A DNA stretch of 37,226 nucleotides from Phycisphaerales bacterium (GTDB lineage: Bacteria > Planctomycetota > Phycisphaerae > Phycisphaerales > SM1A02). Both the position numbers and the translations under genes were made by a program. Shown here piece after piece: positions 8,941-17,094 of this stretch (positions are counted from its first letter, which is position 1; each line of letters opens with the position of its first letter). The stretch covers positions 1 to 37,226 of the forward strand of contig JABABM010000025.1 of the NCBI GenBank assembly GCA_014238205.1. Direction: 5' to 3'. The notes beneath the pieces are model-generated. The model was not told the origin of the DNA. It searched no databases and saw only the letters and a program-made list of their open reading frames with translations.

Positions 8941-9126
8941 TCATCCCAGGTTCTCATCACGCTCCGGCTTCCATTCAAGGAAGCGAGCCATCGCCGGGGA
9001 GGCGGTTGGCACAGGTCCCACCACGAAACGCGTCTCGTCATTGTAGAGCCCGTGGGTGTGTTCATCAACGAGTGCGACTTCCTGATGCCCGTGGAACAGG
9101 TGCCTACACTGTCCTGCCGTGTTCAT
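8941..9126 (-). CDS. Possible small protein of about 60 aa, unknown
   Basis: A short open frame fills most of the gap upstream of citrate synthase on the same strand. The last 45 codons look like real coding sequence: mostly G or C at third positions, and a mixed, ordered peptide including EVALVDEHTHGLYNDETRF and PTASPAMARFLEWKPERDE before the TGA at 8941. The start is doubtful. ATG codons at 9126 and 9132 overlap the GTG start of the divergent rhomboid gene, and no clean ribosome binding site is seen. I do not recognise a family. The alternative is that the gap is merely the shared promoter region of citrate synthase and rhomboid. Confidence 0.4.
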   Translation of the reverse strand: MNTAGQCRHLFHGHQEVALVDEHTHGLYNDETRFVVGPVPTASPAMARFLEWKPERDENLG

Positions 9127-10282
9127 CCCCATTGGAACAGATCGACCCGTTCGCCGACGCCCCAGGGTGGTTGAAGTCCTGATCGTCCTCAACATGCTCA
9201 TCTACCTCGTTGGACTGGCTTCCGACGTACTTGGAGCAGGCTCCTTCGAGGAGATGACCCGGTGGATGCAGTTGTCACGAGGTGATTTCAACGTCTTCTC
9301 TCTCGTCACCTACCAGTTTGCACACAGTCCCTCTGACATCCTGCATCTCGTATTCAACATGCTCGGGCTCTGGATCTTCGGCGTCGCATTGAATGATCGA
9401 CTCGGGCACATGAGCTTCCTGGCCTTCTATCTCATCGGGGGAGCTGTCGCGGGCGGAGCACACATGATGGAGACGGCTGCCCCGGTGATCGGAGCAAGTG
9501 GTTCCGTCTGTGCCCTGATCGGTGGATTCATAGCCCTCTTTCCACGAAGCAAGATCAGGCTCCTCATCCTGTTCTTCATCATCGGCATCTTCGAAATCGG
9601 CAGCCTCTGGGTCGTCGGGTTCTACGTATTCATCGACTTTGTCGGGTGGGTCGCCCCCAGTGACAGTTCAGTAGCCTACATCGCTCACCTGGCCGGCTAC
9701 CTGTACGGGTTCCTGCTCGCGCTCGTACTGCTGGCCACGAAGATCCTCCGATCAGATGACTTCGACGTGTTGTTCCTCCTGAGACAGAAGAAGCGGCGTG
9801 CTGAATGGAAACAAGTCGTCTCCAAGACGGGATCGCCCGCTGGGGCACTCCCCGTTCCTCCTTCAGACTTTGAACAGACGGACGAAATGGCCGGACTCCG
9901 CGCACGACTCAGAAAGTGCATCCGCGAGAAGGACTGGTCCGGAGCTGCCACGGCATGGAATGAATACATCGAGGAGGTTCCCGATGGCACCCTGCCCGAG
10001 GAAATACAGCTCGAACTGGCAAATCGACTCTTCGCAGCTGGTCAACGGAGCGAAGCTGCAACGGCCTATGAACAGTTCCTCTTGAACTACTCGACATCCT
10101 CGCAAGTACAGGAAGTCGAACTCATGCTCGGGATGCTGTACGCTCGAGATCTGCATCGACCGGATGATGCGCAACCACTCCTCGAGAAAGCCTTGAAGCA
10201 ACTCAAGGATGAGCAGCAACGTATCCTTGCAAGAACACTGCTGGATGAACTTCGTGGCCCCGAAACCGAGCCAACATCATGA
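9119..10282 (+). CDS. Rhomboid family intramembrane serine protease with C-terminal TPR-like domain
   Basis: An inner-membrane protease that cleaves transmembrane helices of substrates. Six or so hydrophobic segments lie between residues 18 and 210. The catalytic pair is present: Ser127 in VIGASGSVCAL and His190 in AYIAHLAGYLYGF. The HLVFNMLGLW motif (His76, Asn80) supplies the oxyanion-side residues, and a planctomycete-type long loop 1 is seen. After the membrane domain comes a basic linker (LRQKKRRAEWKQVV), then about 130 residues of helical, TPR-like sequence (AGQRSEAATAYEQFLLNY and similar), which may recruit substrates or partners in the cytoplasm. The start is GTG at 9119. The stop overlaps the trpF start as ATGA, so the downstream genes are probably translationally coupled. 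Confidence 0.92.
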   Translation: MFIPIGTDRPVRRRPRVVEVLIVLNMLIYLVGLASDVLGAGSFEEMTRWMQLSRGDFNVFSLVTYQFAHSPSDILHLVFNMLGLWIFGVALNDRLGHMSFLAFYLIGGAVAGGAHMMETAAPVIGASGSVCALIGGFIALFPRSKIRLLILFFIIGIFEIGSLWVVGFYVFIDFVGWVAPSDSSVAYIAHLAGYLYGFLLALVLLATKILRSDDFDVLFLLRQKKRRAEWKQVVSKTGSPAGALPVPPSDFEQTDEMAGLRARLRKCIREKDWSGAATAWNEYIEEVPDGTLPEEIQLELANRLFAAGQRSEAATAYEQFLLNYSTSSQVQEVELMLGMLYARDLHRPDDAQPLLEKALKQLKDEQQRILARTLLDELRGPETEPTS

Positions 10283-10914
10283 ACTCCTCCTGGACTGATG
10301 CTGGAGATACACGGACAAGAATCAAGATCTGTGGTGTTCGAGACATCAAGATGGCTGAGGTTGCAATCGAAGCAGGTGCAGATGCGGTCGGCTTCGTCCT
10401 CGCACAGGATTCGCCTCGGACAGTGACCGTAGAAGATGCCCTTGCCATGTCATGTGATCTGCCACCCACGGTCACTCCAATCGGGGTCGTGGTTGATGAT
10501 GATCCTGCACTGCTTGCAAAGTGGTCTCCTCGCTGGATCCAATTCCATGGAAACGAGAAGGAAGATGCTGTTGCCCAATACGAAGGCCCGGTGATCAGGG
10601 CGTTCTCCTTCAGCATCGAAGCGATCACCCGATGGGATTCCTGCAGGCATGTCGACCGGCTGCTTGTCGATGCCGCATCTCCAGGAAGTGGAACGACTTT
10701 CGACCATGCCACCCTCGAATCTCTCAGACTGATGCCCACGACACCACTCCTGGTCGCAGGAGGCCTGGATGCCTCCAATGTCGGCCCCATCATCACGCAG
10801 CTGGAACCCTGGGGCGTGGATGTCAGCAGCGGCGTGGAATCTTCTCCGGGGGTCAAGGATCCCGGCCTCATCCACGCATTCTGCCAAGCTGTCAAGGACG
10901 CCTCTTCCCCATGA
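10279..10914 (+). CDS. trpF: Phosphoribosylanthranilate isomerase
   Basis: Catalyses the third step of tryptophan synthesis, the Amadori rearrangement of PRA to CdRP, on a TIM barrel. Its 211 residues fit the monofunctional enzyme. Diagnostic motifs appear in order: RIKICGVRD with the catalytic cysteine (Cys18), EAGADAVGFV, WIQFHGNE, RLLVDAASPGSGTTFD with the catalytic aspartate, LLVAGGLDASNV and GVDVSSGVE with the phosphate-binding loop. It overlaps the rhomboid gene upstream by four bases (ATGA) and the amidohydrolase downstream by four bases (ATGA). No other trp gene adjoins it; the only possible relative in the window is the pabA/trpG glutaminase at about 14 kb on the opposite strand. The trp pathway therefore appears dispersed. 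Confidence 0.94.
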   Translation: MNSSWTDAGDTRTRIKICGVRDIKMAEVAIEAGADAVGFVLAQDSPRTVTVEDALAMSCDLPPTVTPIGVVVDDDPALLAKWSPRWIQFHGNEKEDAVAQYEGPVIRAFSFSIEAITRWDSCRHVDRLLVDAASPGSGTTFDHATLESLRLMPTTPLLVAGGLDASNVGPIITQLEPWGVDVSSGVESSPGVKDPGLIHAFCQAVKDASSP

Positions 10915-12449
10915 GTTCGCTGCATGTCACGAATGCACGGATCTGGACTGGCGACCACTCCCGCCCATTCGCCTCGTCAATGACCATCCGCGATGGCTTG
11001 ATTGAATCCCTTGATACCGCCCCAGGCGATGAACCGGTGCTGGAGTGCAATGGTGATTTCATCACGCCTGGATTCATCGATGCACATGTGCACCTCCTGC
11101 TCGGTGGTGAAAGTCTCACGCAACTGGACCTGGCTGGAGTGAAGACACGCGGGGAATTCGAATCCGCCCTGTCCAGGGCTGATGATGCACTGCCACCAGA
11201 CCGATGGCTGATTGCACATGGATGGTCGGATGCCGACCTTGGGACCACCCCGGACCTCCATTGGCTGGAATGCGTACAGGGCCGGTCGGTCGCCTGCTGG
11301 AGATCGGACCTGCATGCCGCACTGGTCAACGATCGTGTCCTTTCAAAACTTGATCTGCCCGGCCCAGAGGAATTGGCAGCTGCCGGAGGACATGTTGAAC
11401 TCCAGGAAAACGGGGAGCCAACCGGCATGCTGCTGGAACAGGCCGCATGGGGATACCTCGTACCAGCCATACCTTCGCTGTCAGTGGAAGCACAGCAGGA
11501 TGCCCTGCTCCTTGCACAGGAACATTGCCTGCGGCTGGGACTGACCACTGTCCGCTCGATGGAATATGGACATGTACTTCGTGACATCATTGAACCGGTT
11601 CGGGATCGACTCGCCTTGCGGATTGCCGTCGTATTGCTTGATCGAACACTTCCCCTCGACCTCTCCTGGTTGACGTCGTTCGAGGAGAATGACCGCCTCC
11701 AGGTCATCGGGTGCAAGAGTTTTCTTGATGGAACGGTCGGCTCGCGGACAGCACGGCTCCTTGAACACTGGGCTGACAAGACCGACTCGAGAGGCATGTG
11801 GCTTGAACTTGCCGCCGAAGGTCGACTTGAGGAGTGGCAGCAGTTGGTTCATGCCGCTGGGCTGGATACATCCGTCCATGCCATCGGCGATGAGGCTGTT
11901 TCATTGGCGCTTGATCTGCATGCTCGAAGCGAAGGAGAACAGCGGTGCGTCATAGAACATGCCCAGATCGTTCGTGACGAGGATCTCCAGAGAACCGCCG
12001 GGGCCCTCTTGAGCATGCAGCCACTCCACAGGGCAGAGGATGCACGCGTGGCACTCGATGCACTTGGTCCTGGCCGGACACGTCGAATGCTGCCGCTGAA
12101 GCATCTCCAGGAAGCCGGAGCTCGGTTTGCATTTGGATCCGACTGGCCGGTGGCACGCTGCGACCCGATGCCGGGAATCCATGCTGCCGTCACGGGAGAG
12201 GATGTCAACGGGATTCCATTTCATCCGGATCAGGCCATCGATGTCGAGACAACCCTCCACGGCTGGACGAGTGGAGCCGCCTTGGCTTGCAATCGACGCG
12301 ATGTGGGCATTCTTCGTCCCCAGGCCTGTGGTGATTTCGTGCGATGGTCGAGTGATCTTCTTCTGCACGATTGGAAATCGACTCTTCCTCGCGCATTGAT
12401 GACTGTACTTGGAGGCAAGGTCGTCTACGATGGAATGAACGATGAATGA
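10911..12449 (+). CDS. Amidohydrolase family protein, YtcJ-like
   Basis: A 512-residue metal-dependent hydrolase of the amidohydrolase superfamily, YtcJ/LAF3 type (amidohydrolase_3). The N-terminal beta-sandwich contains [11 protein letters not shown]. The metal-binding HxH is in [15 protein letters not shown] (about residues 58-60). Further metal and active-site histidines appear in [12 protein letters not shown] and VIEHAQIV, and the terminal aspartate in [14 protein letters not shown]. The C-terminal part closes the composite sandwich. There is no signal peptide, so the enzyme is cytoplasmic. The substrate is not predictable; related proteins act on N-acyl amino acids, formamides or imides. 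The start ATG at 10911 overlaps the trpF stop by four bases, and the stop overlaps moaC by eight bases, so all three are likely one operon. Confidence 0.9.
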   Translation: MSSLHVTNARIWTGDHSRPFASSMTIRDGLIESLDTAPGDEPVLECNGDFITPGFIDAHVHLLLGGESLTQLDLAGVKTRGEFESALSRADDALPPDRWLIAHGWSDADLGTTPDLHWLECVQGRSVACWRSDLHAALVNDRVLSKLDLPGPEELAAAGGHVELQENGEPTGMLLEQAAWGYLVPAIPSLSVEAQQDALLLAQEHCLRLGLTTVRSMEYGHVLRDIIEPVRDRLALRIAVVLLDRTLPLDLSWLTSFEENDRLQVIGCKSFLDGTVGSRTARLLEHWADKTDSRGMWLELAAEGRLEEWQQLVHAAGLDTSVHAIGDEAVSLALDLHARSEGEQRCVIEHAQIVRDEDLQRTAGALLSMQPLHRAEDARVALDALGPGRTRRMLPLKHLQEAGARFAFGSDWPVARCDPMPGIHAAVTGEDVNGIPFHPDQAIDVETTLHGWTSGAALACNRRDVGILRPQACGDFVRWSSDLLLHDWKSTLPRALMTVLGGKVVYDGMNDE

Positions 12450-12903
12450 TCAACTCACGCATCTCGACGAACATGGGCAGGCTGCCATGGTTGATGTCTC
12501 CGGCAAGCCCGTGCTGCACCGGGAAGCGGTTGCCCAGGGGTTCCTGGTTGCCAGCCCCGCAACACTGGACTGCCTCGAGGCCGGCGACCTTCCCAAGGGA
12601 GAAGCACTCGGGGTCGCACGCATCGCCGGCATCATGGCGGCCAAGCGATGTTCCGATCTCATCCCGCTGTGTCACCCACTTCCGCTGGATCATGCTGCCG
12701 TGGAGTTTGAACGAACCGAACCGGACCGGATCCGCATCGAGGCGAGGGCAACAACGGCAGCACGAACAGGAGTCGAGATGGAAGCCCTGGCGGCCGTGTC
12801 GATCGCCGCATTGACCCTCTATGACATGACGAAGGCCATCGAGCACTCCGCGACGATCGAAGGCATTCAACTGTTGTCCAAGCACAAGGAAGTGCCCTGT
12901 TGA
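12442..12903 (+). CDS. moaC: Cyclic pyranopterin monophosphate synthase
   Basis: Converts 3',8-cyclo-7,8-dihydro-GTP, made by MoaA, to cPMP in molybdenum cofactor synthesis. At 153 residues it has the normal family length. Signature motifs are [18 protein letters not shown] near the N-terminus, [15 protein letters not shown] (Cys77, His78), [10 protein letters not shown] and the catalytic LYDMTKA (Asp128, Lys131). No other moa or moe gene is in the window. The ATG at 12442 lies eight bases inside the amidohydrolase gene, and the stop overlaps the next gene's TTG start. Confidence 0.95.
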   Translation: MNDQLTHLDEHGQAAMVDVSGKPVLHREAVAQGFLVASPATLDCLEAGDLPKGEALGVARIAGIMAAKRCSDLIPLCHPLPLDHAAVEFERTEPDRIRIEARATTAARTGVEMEALAAVSIAALTLYDMTKAIEHSATIEGIQLLSKHKEVPC

Positions 12904-13568
12904 TCCGATGCATGCCATTCAAACCATTGGCAGCATGCCTGGCCTGGTCACTCCTGACCATGCCGATGGGCTGTGATGATCCACAGGAGCAACCGGAACA
13001 AGCCCCTGCAATCAGCGTGACCAAGCCTTCCGGTTTACTCAGCGGCAGGAAGACTGAAACCACGATTGATACGAGCCCCCTCGACTCGCCGCCAGAAGAT
13101 CCCACTTCAATGACGCTGCTTGGCCTGACCGCACCGAAACCGACGACCTGGATCTGGCAACCACCCAAGAGAACCATGCGGAAGGCAAACTTCACTGTTC
13201 CAGGCCGCGAGGGTGAAGACCCTGCGGAACTGGTCATCAATCACTTTCCAGAAGCTCCGGGCAATACGCTGGATGCCAATCTCAGCCGATGGTCGAAGCA
13301 GTTCAGGACGATCGATGGCGGCAATCCCCGGCCTCTCATCAGCACGATCGAGGTCGACTCGATGACCGTAACGATCGTTGAACTCTACGGGGAGTACATG
13401 GGAATGGGTGGCCACTGGCACAAGATCGACCACCGGATGCTGATGGCCATCGTCGATGCGCCAGTTGGAACAATCTTCTTCAAGATGCTCGGGCCTGATG
13501 CAACCGTCGAGGCAAACCGTTCCGACTACATGTCGATGATTACAGGCATGAAGCAGTTGAATAACTAA
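12900..13568 (+). CDS. Exported protein (possible lipoprotein), planctomycete-type, function unknown
   Basis: A 222-residue protein with an N-terminal export signal ([19 protein letters not shown]). The cysteine after MPMG could be lipidated, but the lipobox is poor, since Pro rather than Leu or Val stands at position -3. A low-complexity Pro/Glu/Thr linker (about 28-75) is followed by a compact domain beginning [16 protein letters not shown] and then [17 protein letters not shown], with aromatic residues in LSRWSKQF and a His-Trp-His cluster (GGHWHKIDH). I see no catalytic signature. The TTG at 12900 is favoured because AAGGA lies nine bases upstream and it overlaps the moaC stop (TTGA); an in-frame ATG at 12912 is the alternative. 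It is the last gene of the rhomboid-trpF-amidohydrolase-moaC chain. Confidence 0.72.
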   Translation: MIRCMPFKPLAACLAWSLLTMPMGCDDPQEQPEQAPAISVTKPSGLLSGRKTETTIDTSPLDSPPEDPTSMTLLGLTAPKPTTWIWQPPKRTMRKANFTVPGREGEDPAELVINHFPEAPGNTLDANLSRWSKQFRTIDGGNPRPLISTIEVDSMTVTIVELYGEYMGMGGHWHKIDHRMLMAIVDAPVGTIFFKMLGPDATVEANRSDYMSMITGMKQLNN

Positions 13569-13594
13569 GAGCAGTCCGACCTTGATCCCGTTCG

Positions 13595-14044
13595 TCAGGC
13601 ACCCTCGGACGGAACGAACGTCGAACCTGAATCCACATGACAGTTCACGAACTCCCCGCTTGAGCAACGCTCGATGCAGTGAGCCAGATCCGAATGGGAC
13701 TTGATCGTAAGTGTCATCGGAATGACGGATTCAAGCAGGATCCGGCCCGCCTCTTGATCCACTTCGAGGACACGACCAGCCACGATCCTGGGCTGGCCCT
13801 GGATGGGTTCCATGAACCGCCCACCGGCTGTTGCTGGATGGATCGCCAGCGCATTTGCTTCCATGTGTCCTGAAACGCTCTGCCCGGCAACTGCATCAAC
13901 ATGGCCTGAGGCCACGAGTGACAGTTCATAGGCGGTGTCACCTGGTGCGAGTACGAGGAGATCCCCATCTCGTTCCTTGAGCTTGGCTCGAAAGCGTCGA
14001 GTCGTCATGTCAGGGATCATACGTGCCTCGTGATTGGATCGCAT
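13595..14044 (-). CDS. Unknown protein of 149 aa, last gene of the pabA unit
   Basis: No recognised family. The chain is mostly short beta-prone segments (DGDLLVLAPGDTAYELSL, RIVAGRVLEVDQEAGRILL, VIPMTLTIKSHSDLAHC), resembling an OB-fold or flavin-reductase-like barrel. It has no signal peptide or membrane segment. Three cysteines cluster near the C-terminus (AHCIERC, FVNCHVD). The start ATG at 14044 overlaps the upstream pabA stop as TGATG, which argues for coupled translation; a second Met at 14008 (MTTRRFRAKL) is also possible. It converges with the exported 222-residue gene at a 26-base gap. Confidence 0.7.
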   Translation of the reverse strand: MRSNHEARMIPDMTTRRFRAKLKERDGDLLVLAPGDTAYELSLVASGHVDAVAGQSVSGHMEANALAIHPATAGGRFMEPIQGQPRIVAGRVLEVDQEAGRILLESVIPMTLTIKSHSDLAHCIERCSSGEFVNCHVDSGSTFVPSEGA

Positions 14045-14649
14045 CAGGAAGCACCCACGGCAGCGTTCCCCTGCTGAAGGAAGTTGCCAAGCAGCAGCGG
14101 TCCACTGGTGCTGAGGAAACTCTCGGGATGGAACTGGACTCCATCCATCGGTGCGGCTCCAACCGGCGCATTCCAGCGAATTCCCATGATCACTCCATCC
14201 TCGGTCCAGGCACTGATCGTGAAATCTTCCGAAAGCGTGGAACGGTCCACGACCAGCGAGTGGTATCGGGTTGCTGTGAACGGAACTTCAAGTCCTTGAA
14301 ATATGCCCTGTCCGTCATGGTGCACCTGGGAGGTCTTGCCGTGCATCGGTTGATGGTGACGGACGACATCCATGCCGTGTACATCCGCGATGGCCTGGTG
14401 ACCGAGGCATACGCCGAGAATGGGCATTTCCCCGGCAAAGGCCTTGATCAGTTCCGGACAGACCCCGGTTTCGCTCGGGGTGCAGGGCCCAGGTGAGATC
14501 ACCAGGTAGGAAGGGCTCAAGGCTTTCGCTTCCTCGACTGAAATCCTGTCGTTCCGCACGACCTCGATCGTTTCCATGGGCGCAATGGTGCTCATGCACT
14601 GGACCAGGTTCCAGGTGAAGGAATCGTAATTGTCCATGAGAAGGATCAC
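14044..14649 (-). CDS. pabA: Anthranilate / aminodeoxychorismate synthase component II (glutamine amidotransferase)
   Basis: A class I glutaminase of 201 residues that feeds ammonia to a chorismate-using component I, for tryptophan (TrpG) or folate (PabA). The N-terminus reads MILLMDNYDSFTWNLVQ, typical of the family. This sets a GTG start at 14649, 56 bases after the DUF1444 stop. The nucleophile cysteine is in LGVCLGHQAIAD and the catalytic His-Glu in GVQFHPESFLS. Component I (trpE or pabB) is not adjacent. The enzyme may serve both pathways, as in Bacillus. The frame remains open far upstream to 14838, but that part overlaps the DUF1444 gene and looks like noise. The stop overlaps the next gene by one base (TGATG). 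Confidence 0.93.
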   Translation of the reverse strand: MILLMDNYDSFTWNLVQCMSTIAPMETIEVVRNDRISVEEAKALSPSYLVISPGPCTPSETGVCPELIKAFAGEMPILGVCLGHQAIADVHGMDVVRHHQPMHGKTSQVHHDGQGIFQGLEVPFTATRYHSLVVDRSTLSEDFTISAWTEDGVIMGIRWNAPVGAAPMDGVQFHPESFLSTSGPLLLGNFLQQGNAAVGAS

Positions 14650-14705
14650 GTTGGAGTCCTGCCGAAGTTGGATCCCGGCATGGTACCCGTGATCCAGACC
14701 GGGGC

Positions 14706-15497
14706 TCAGGCTGCCATGGTTCCTGCAACACCATCCCGGGTCACGATGAAGAGATCGGTTGTGATCGGGTACGGCAGACGACGGTAGTCGCGGCTGACCT
14801 TCTTCTTCAACCTGTCCACGAATGCATCGGGATTGCATGACATCGCGACGAACATGTCCCGTGCGGGTGCTGCAACATAGAAGTCCCCCTTCAATTCCGG
14901 GGCAAGCCGTCTATGCAGCGTATCCAGGAGCAGGCGGGCGGCGTCGTATCCATCGTGAGCCGAGAAGATCGCGGCCCGACCGCCATCTTCCGAATCCACG
15001 AGTTGGATCTTCAGATCCGGCGTGTATCGCAGCAGGTTTTCACGTGCGTAGAGATCAAGATCATCAACAGTGATACGCCATTGCATGAGTTGCTCAACGG
15101 TAATGCTGACCGTCATGCGTGGCATGTCGATGACATAGACGATGACCGTATCGTTCACGTACGGGATATGTGCAACCTGCTCACTATCAAGATGCTCGAA
15201 GATCGAAACCGGCTGGATCCGCGGCATGATCCGTGTCTTTGCCAAGGACAGAGGCATCGGTGATTTCGCAACCGTATCCCCTTCGGCGAGTCGATCGAGA
15301 AAGTCCTCGACGATTTCAACGCCATTGCCCCTGTCACAGGAGACCATGCGATAGAGATTTCCAAGGTCCAGGTGGCGACCGCCGATGGTGAGATCCATCG
15401 GCCCCATCAACTCGACCTGGCGATCGCTGACACGCTTGCGGATGACCCGCAGGACGTATTCACTGAACGCTTCCGGCTCTCTTGGCATCTGGGTCAT
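14706..15497 (-). CDS. DUF1444 family protein
   Basis: A 263-residue cytoplasmic protein resembling the DUF1444 family (Bacillus YtpQ type), whose function is not established. Features consistent with that are an early RVIRKRVSDRQVELMG segment, the central RIMPRIQPVSIFEHLD, a hydrophobic block (PYVNDTVIVYVIDMPRMTVS) and a C-terminal YPITTDLFIVTRDGVAGT. The ATG at 15497 is preceded by GGAGG at five bases, an excellent site, while the upstream in-frame GTG at 15509 lies inside that site. The gene leads the unit DUF1444-pabA-unknown and is divergent from kdsA, with a 213-base intergenic region between them. Family membership is from motif memory, moderately sure. Confidence 0.78.
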   Translation of the reverse strand: MTQMPREPEAFSEYVLRVIRKRVSDRQVELMGPMDLTIGGRHLDLGNLYRMVSCDRGNGVEIVEDFLDRLAEGDTVAKSPMPLSLAKTRIMPRIQPVSIFEHLDSEQVAHIPYVNDTVIVYVIDMPRMTVSITVEQLMQWRITVDDLDLYARENLLRYTPDLKIQLVDSEDGGRAAIFSAHDGYDAARLLLDTLHRRLAPELKGDFYVAAPARDMFVAMSCNPDAFVDRLKKKVSRDYRRLPYPITTDLFIVTRDGVAGTMAA

Positions 15498-15710
15498 GAT
15501 GACCTCCACAATCCGCCAAACATCACATTTTCATGGCACCCCTGTGCCCTTCCAGTACTTCCATCGGGTGAACCCGGGGAGGCCTGAAGTCGAAGATCTA
15601 GTTCTCCATACGCAAGTTGGGTCGCTTTGGATCACATGGAAGTTGGAATCAACCTCCAAGCATGGAAAAACGCTCTCCCCTTTGAACCTTCGTGTGGGTA
15701 GGATGTACCC
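15498..15710. other. Divergent intergenic region between the DUF1444 unit and kdsA
   Basis: The longest uninterrupted stretch without a supported gene (213 bases). It lies between two divergent starts and should carry promoters in both directions. The left side holds the GGAGG site of the DUF1444 gene (around 15503), and the right side AGGATG immediately before the kdsA ATG. It is more AT-rich than the flanking genes. I could not find a convincing pair of -35 and -10 boxes, a riboswitch-like fold or a repeat. Confidence 0.5.
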
Positions 15711-16547
15711 ATGCAGGCCCATATAACCATCGGAAACGTCAATATCGGCCCGGAAATGCCTCTTGGGATCATTGCCGGCCCCTGTGTCCTTGAAGACATG
15801 GATACGAATAAAAAAATTGCCGGCATGCTTCAGGAAACCTGTTCAGAACTGGGTCTGGCCCTGATCTTCAAAGCCAGTTTTGACAAGGCCAACAGGACCA
15901 GCATGCGATCCAACCGTGGTCCGGGTATCGAAAAGGGCCTCGAACTGCTCTCGTCGATCAAGACTGAATTCGACCTGCCGGTGACTACCGATGTCCACCT
16001 GCCCAGCCAGGCCCCCATGGCTGCCGAAGTTGCCCAACTGCTGCAGGTTCCCGCATTCCTCTGCAGGCAGACGGATCTCCTCCAGGCCTGTGCTGAAACA
16101 GGCCGACCTGTCAACGTGAAGAAGGGGCAGTTTCTCTCGCCTTCCGAGATGAGTCATCCACTGGAAAAACTCTCCTCCTGCGGTTGCCAGGAAGCCATGC
16201 TTACAGAGCGTGGCACCTTCTTTGGATACCACCGCCTCGTGAACGACTTCATCGGGCTCGGTGACATGATGGAACTTGGTGTTCCCGTCTGCTTCGATGC
16301 AACGCATTCGACGCAGCTGCCAGGAGCGGGTTCCGACGTGACCGCCGGCCGACCGGATCGGGCCGGACTGCTTGCACGAGCTGCAGTGGCGGCGGGAGTC
16401 CACGCACTCTTCCTTGAATGCCACCCTGATCCTGCTTCGGCACAATCGGACGGAAGCACGATGCAGACTCTTGAAGCCGCCGAGCAACTTCTTCGAGAAG
16501 TCGCCGCAATTCGTCACGTGATGGAATCAAATACGGCGACAACGTAG
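15711..16547 (+). CDS. kdsA: 3-deoxy-8-phosphooctulonate synthase (Kdo-8-P synthase)
   Basis: Condenses phosphoenolpyruvate with arabinose-5-phosphate to give Kdo-8-phosphate, the precursor of the inner-core sugar of LPS. At 278 residues it matches the family. Motifs in order: IIAGPCVLEDMD, IFKASFDKANRTS, the RGPGIEKGLELL loop, VTTDVHLPSQAP, FLCRQTDLLQA, VNVKKGQFLSP, FDATHSTQLPG and FLECHPDPASAQSD. Cys25 in AGPC places it in the metal-dependent class (Aquifex type) rather than the E. coli metal-free class, which has Asn there. Arabinose-5-phosphate would come from the KdsD encoded 13 kb downstream. The ATG at 15711 has AGGATG nearby. Confidence 0.95.
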   Translation: MQAHITIGNVNIGPEMPLGIIAGPCVLEDMDTNKKIAGMLQETCSELGLALIFKASFDKANRTSMRSNRGPGIEKGLELLSSIKTEFDLPVTTDVHLPSQAPMAAEVAQLLQVPAFLCRQTDLLQACAETGRPVNVKKGQFLSPSEMSHPLEKLSSCGCQEAMLTERGTFFGYHRLVNDFIGLGDMMELGVPVCFDATHSTQLPGAGSDVTAGRPDRAGLLARAAVAAGVHALFLECHPDPASAQSDGSTMQTLEAAEQLLREVAAIRHVMESNTATT

Positions 16548-16572
16548 AACACCTTCCAGCAAGGTATCCCAG

Positions 16573-17094
16573 ATGAAGTGTGACCTTTGCAACAAGCCTG
16601 CCGTCGTACACGAGGTTTCGATAACCGGCGGAAAGAAGAAGGAAGTGCACCTCTGCCTTGAACATGCCCAGGCCGCCGGGATTGCCATTCCAGGGCAGCA
16701 GCCGATCAACAAGCTTCTTACGAAGTTCGTCATAGGGCAGTCGCCAAAGACATCGGGCACGCAGTGTCCCAACTGTGGCATCACCTTTGCCCAGATCAAG
16801 CGGGCGAACCTGATCGGATGTCCGGAATGCTACAACACATTCCAGGACTCGCTTGGCTCACTCATCGAGCATTCGCAATTCGGTGCCTCAAGCCATGTCG
16901 GACGTGTTCCAAACAGGAAACATACTCCGAACCAGTTCGAACTTCGGGCCCGGAAACTGATGAAGGAGCTCGATGCCGCAGTCACGGCGGAACAGTATGA
17001 ACGTGCCGCCGTGCTCCGCGATCGACTGGACAAGCTCAGTACCGATGTCCACACCGAGGAAGAGGACAAGCAGGGCGAGGAGTCTGGATCATGA
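16573..17094 (+). CDS. mcsA: McsA-like zinc-finger / UVR-domain protein, activator of McsB
   Basis: A 173-residue protein with the McsA layout. The N-terminal zinc module begins MKCDLCNK with further ligands in VHLCLEHA. A second CxxC pair follows (TQCPNCGITF and GCPECYNTF). A C-terminal UVR (UvrB/UvrC-type) helical hairpin spans about residues 118-155 (LMKELDAAVTAEQYERAA). In Bacillus, McsA binds and activates the arginine kinase McsB and the ClpC chaperone. The stop overlaps the mcsB start by four bases (ATGA), so the pair is translationally coupled. Neither ctsR nor clpC, the usual companions in Firmicutes, adjoins it. Confidence 0.92.
   Translation: MKCDLCNKPAVVHEVSITGGKKKEVHLCLEHAQAAGIAIPGQQPINKLLTKFVIGQSPKTSGTQCPNCGITFAQIKRANLIGCPECYNTFQDSLGSLIEHSQFGASSHVGRVPNRKHTPNQFELRARKLMKELDAAVTAEQYERAAVLRDRLDKLSTDVHTEEEDKQGEESGS

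Noticed and set aside
10521..10910. Upstream open extension of the amidohydrolase frame
   Set aside because: Overlaps trpF in another frame; the ATGA junction at 10911 and the family N-terminus fix the start.
10892..11797. 301-codon antisense open frame in the amidohydrolase gene
   Set aside because: Ser/Arg-rich shadow opposite conserved active-site motifs, with no start signal.
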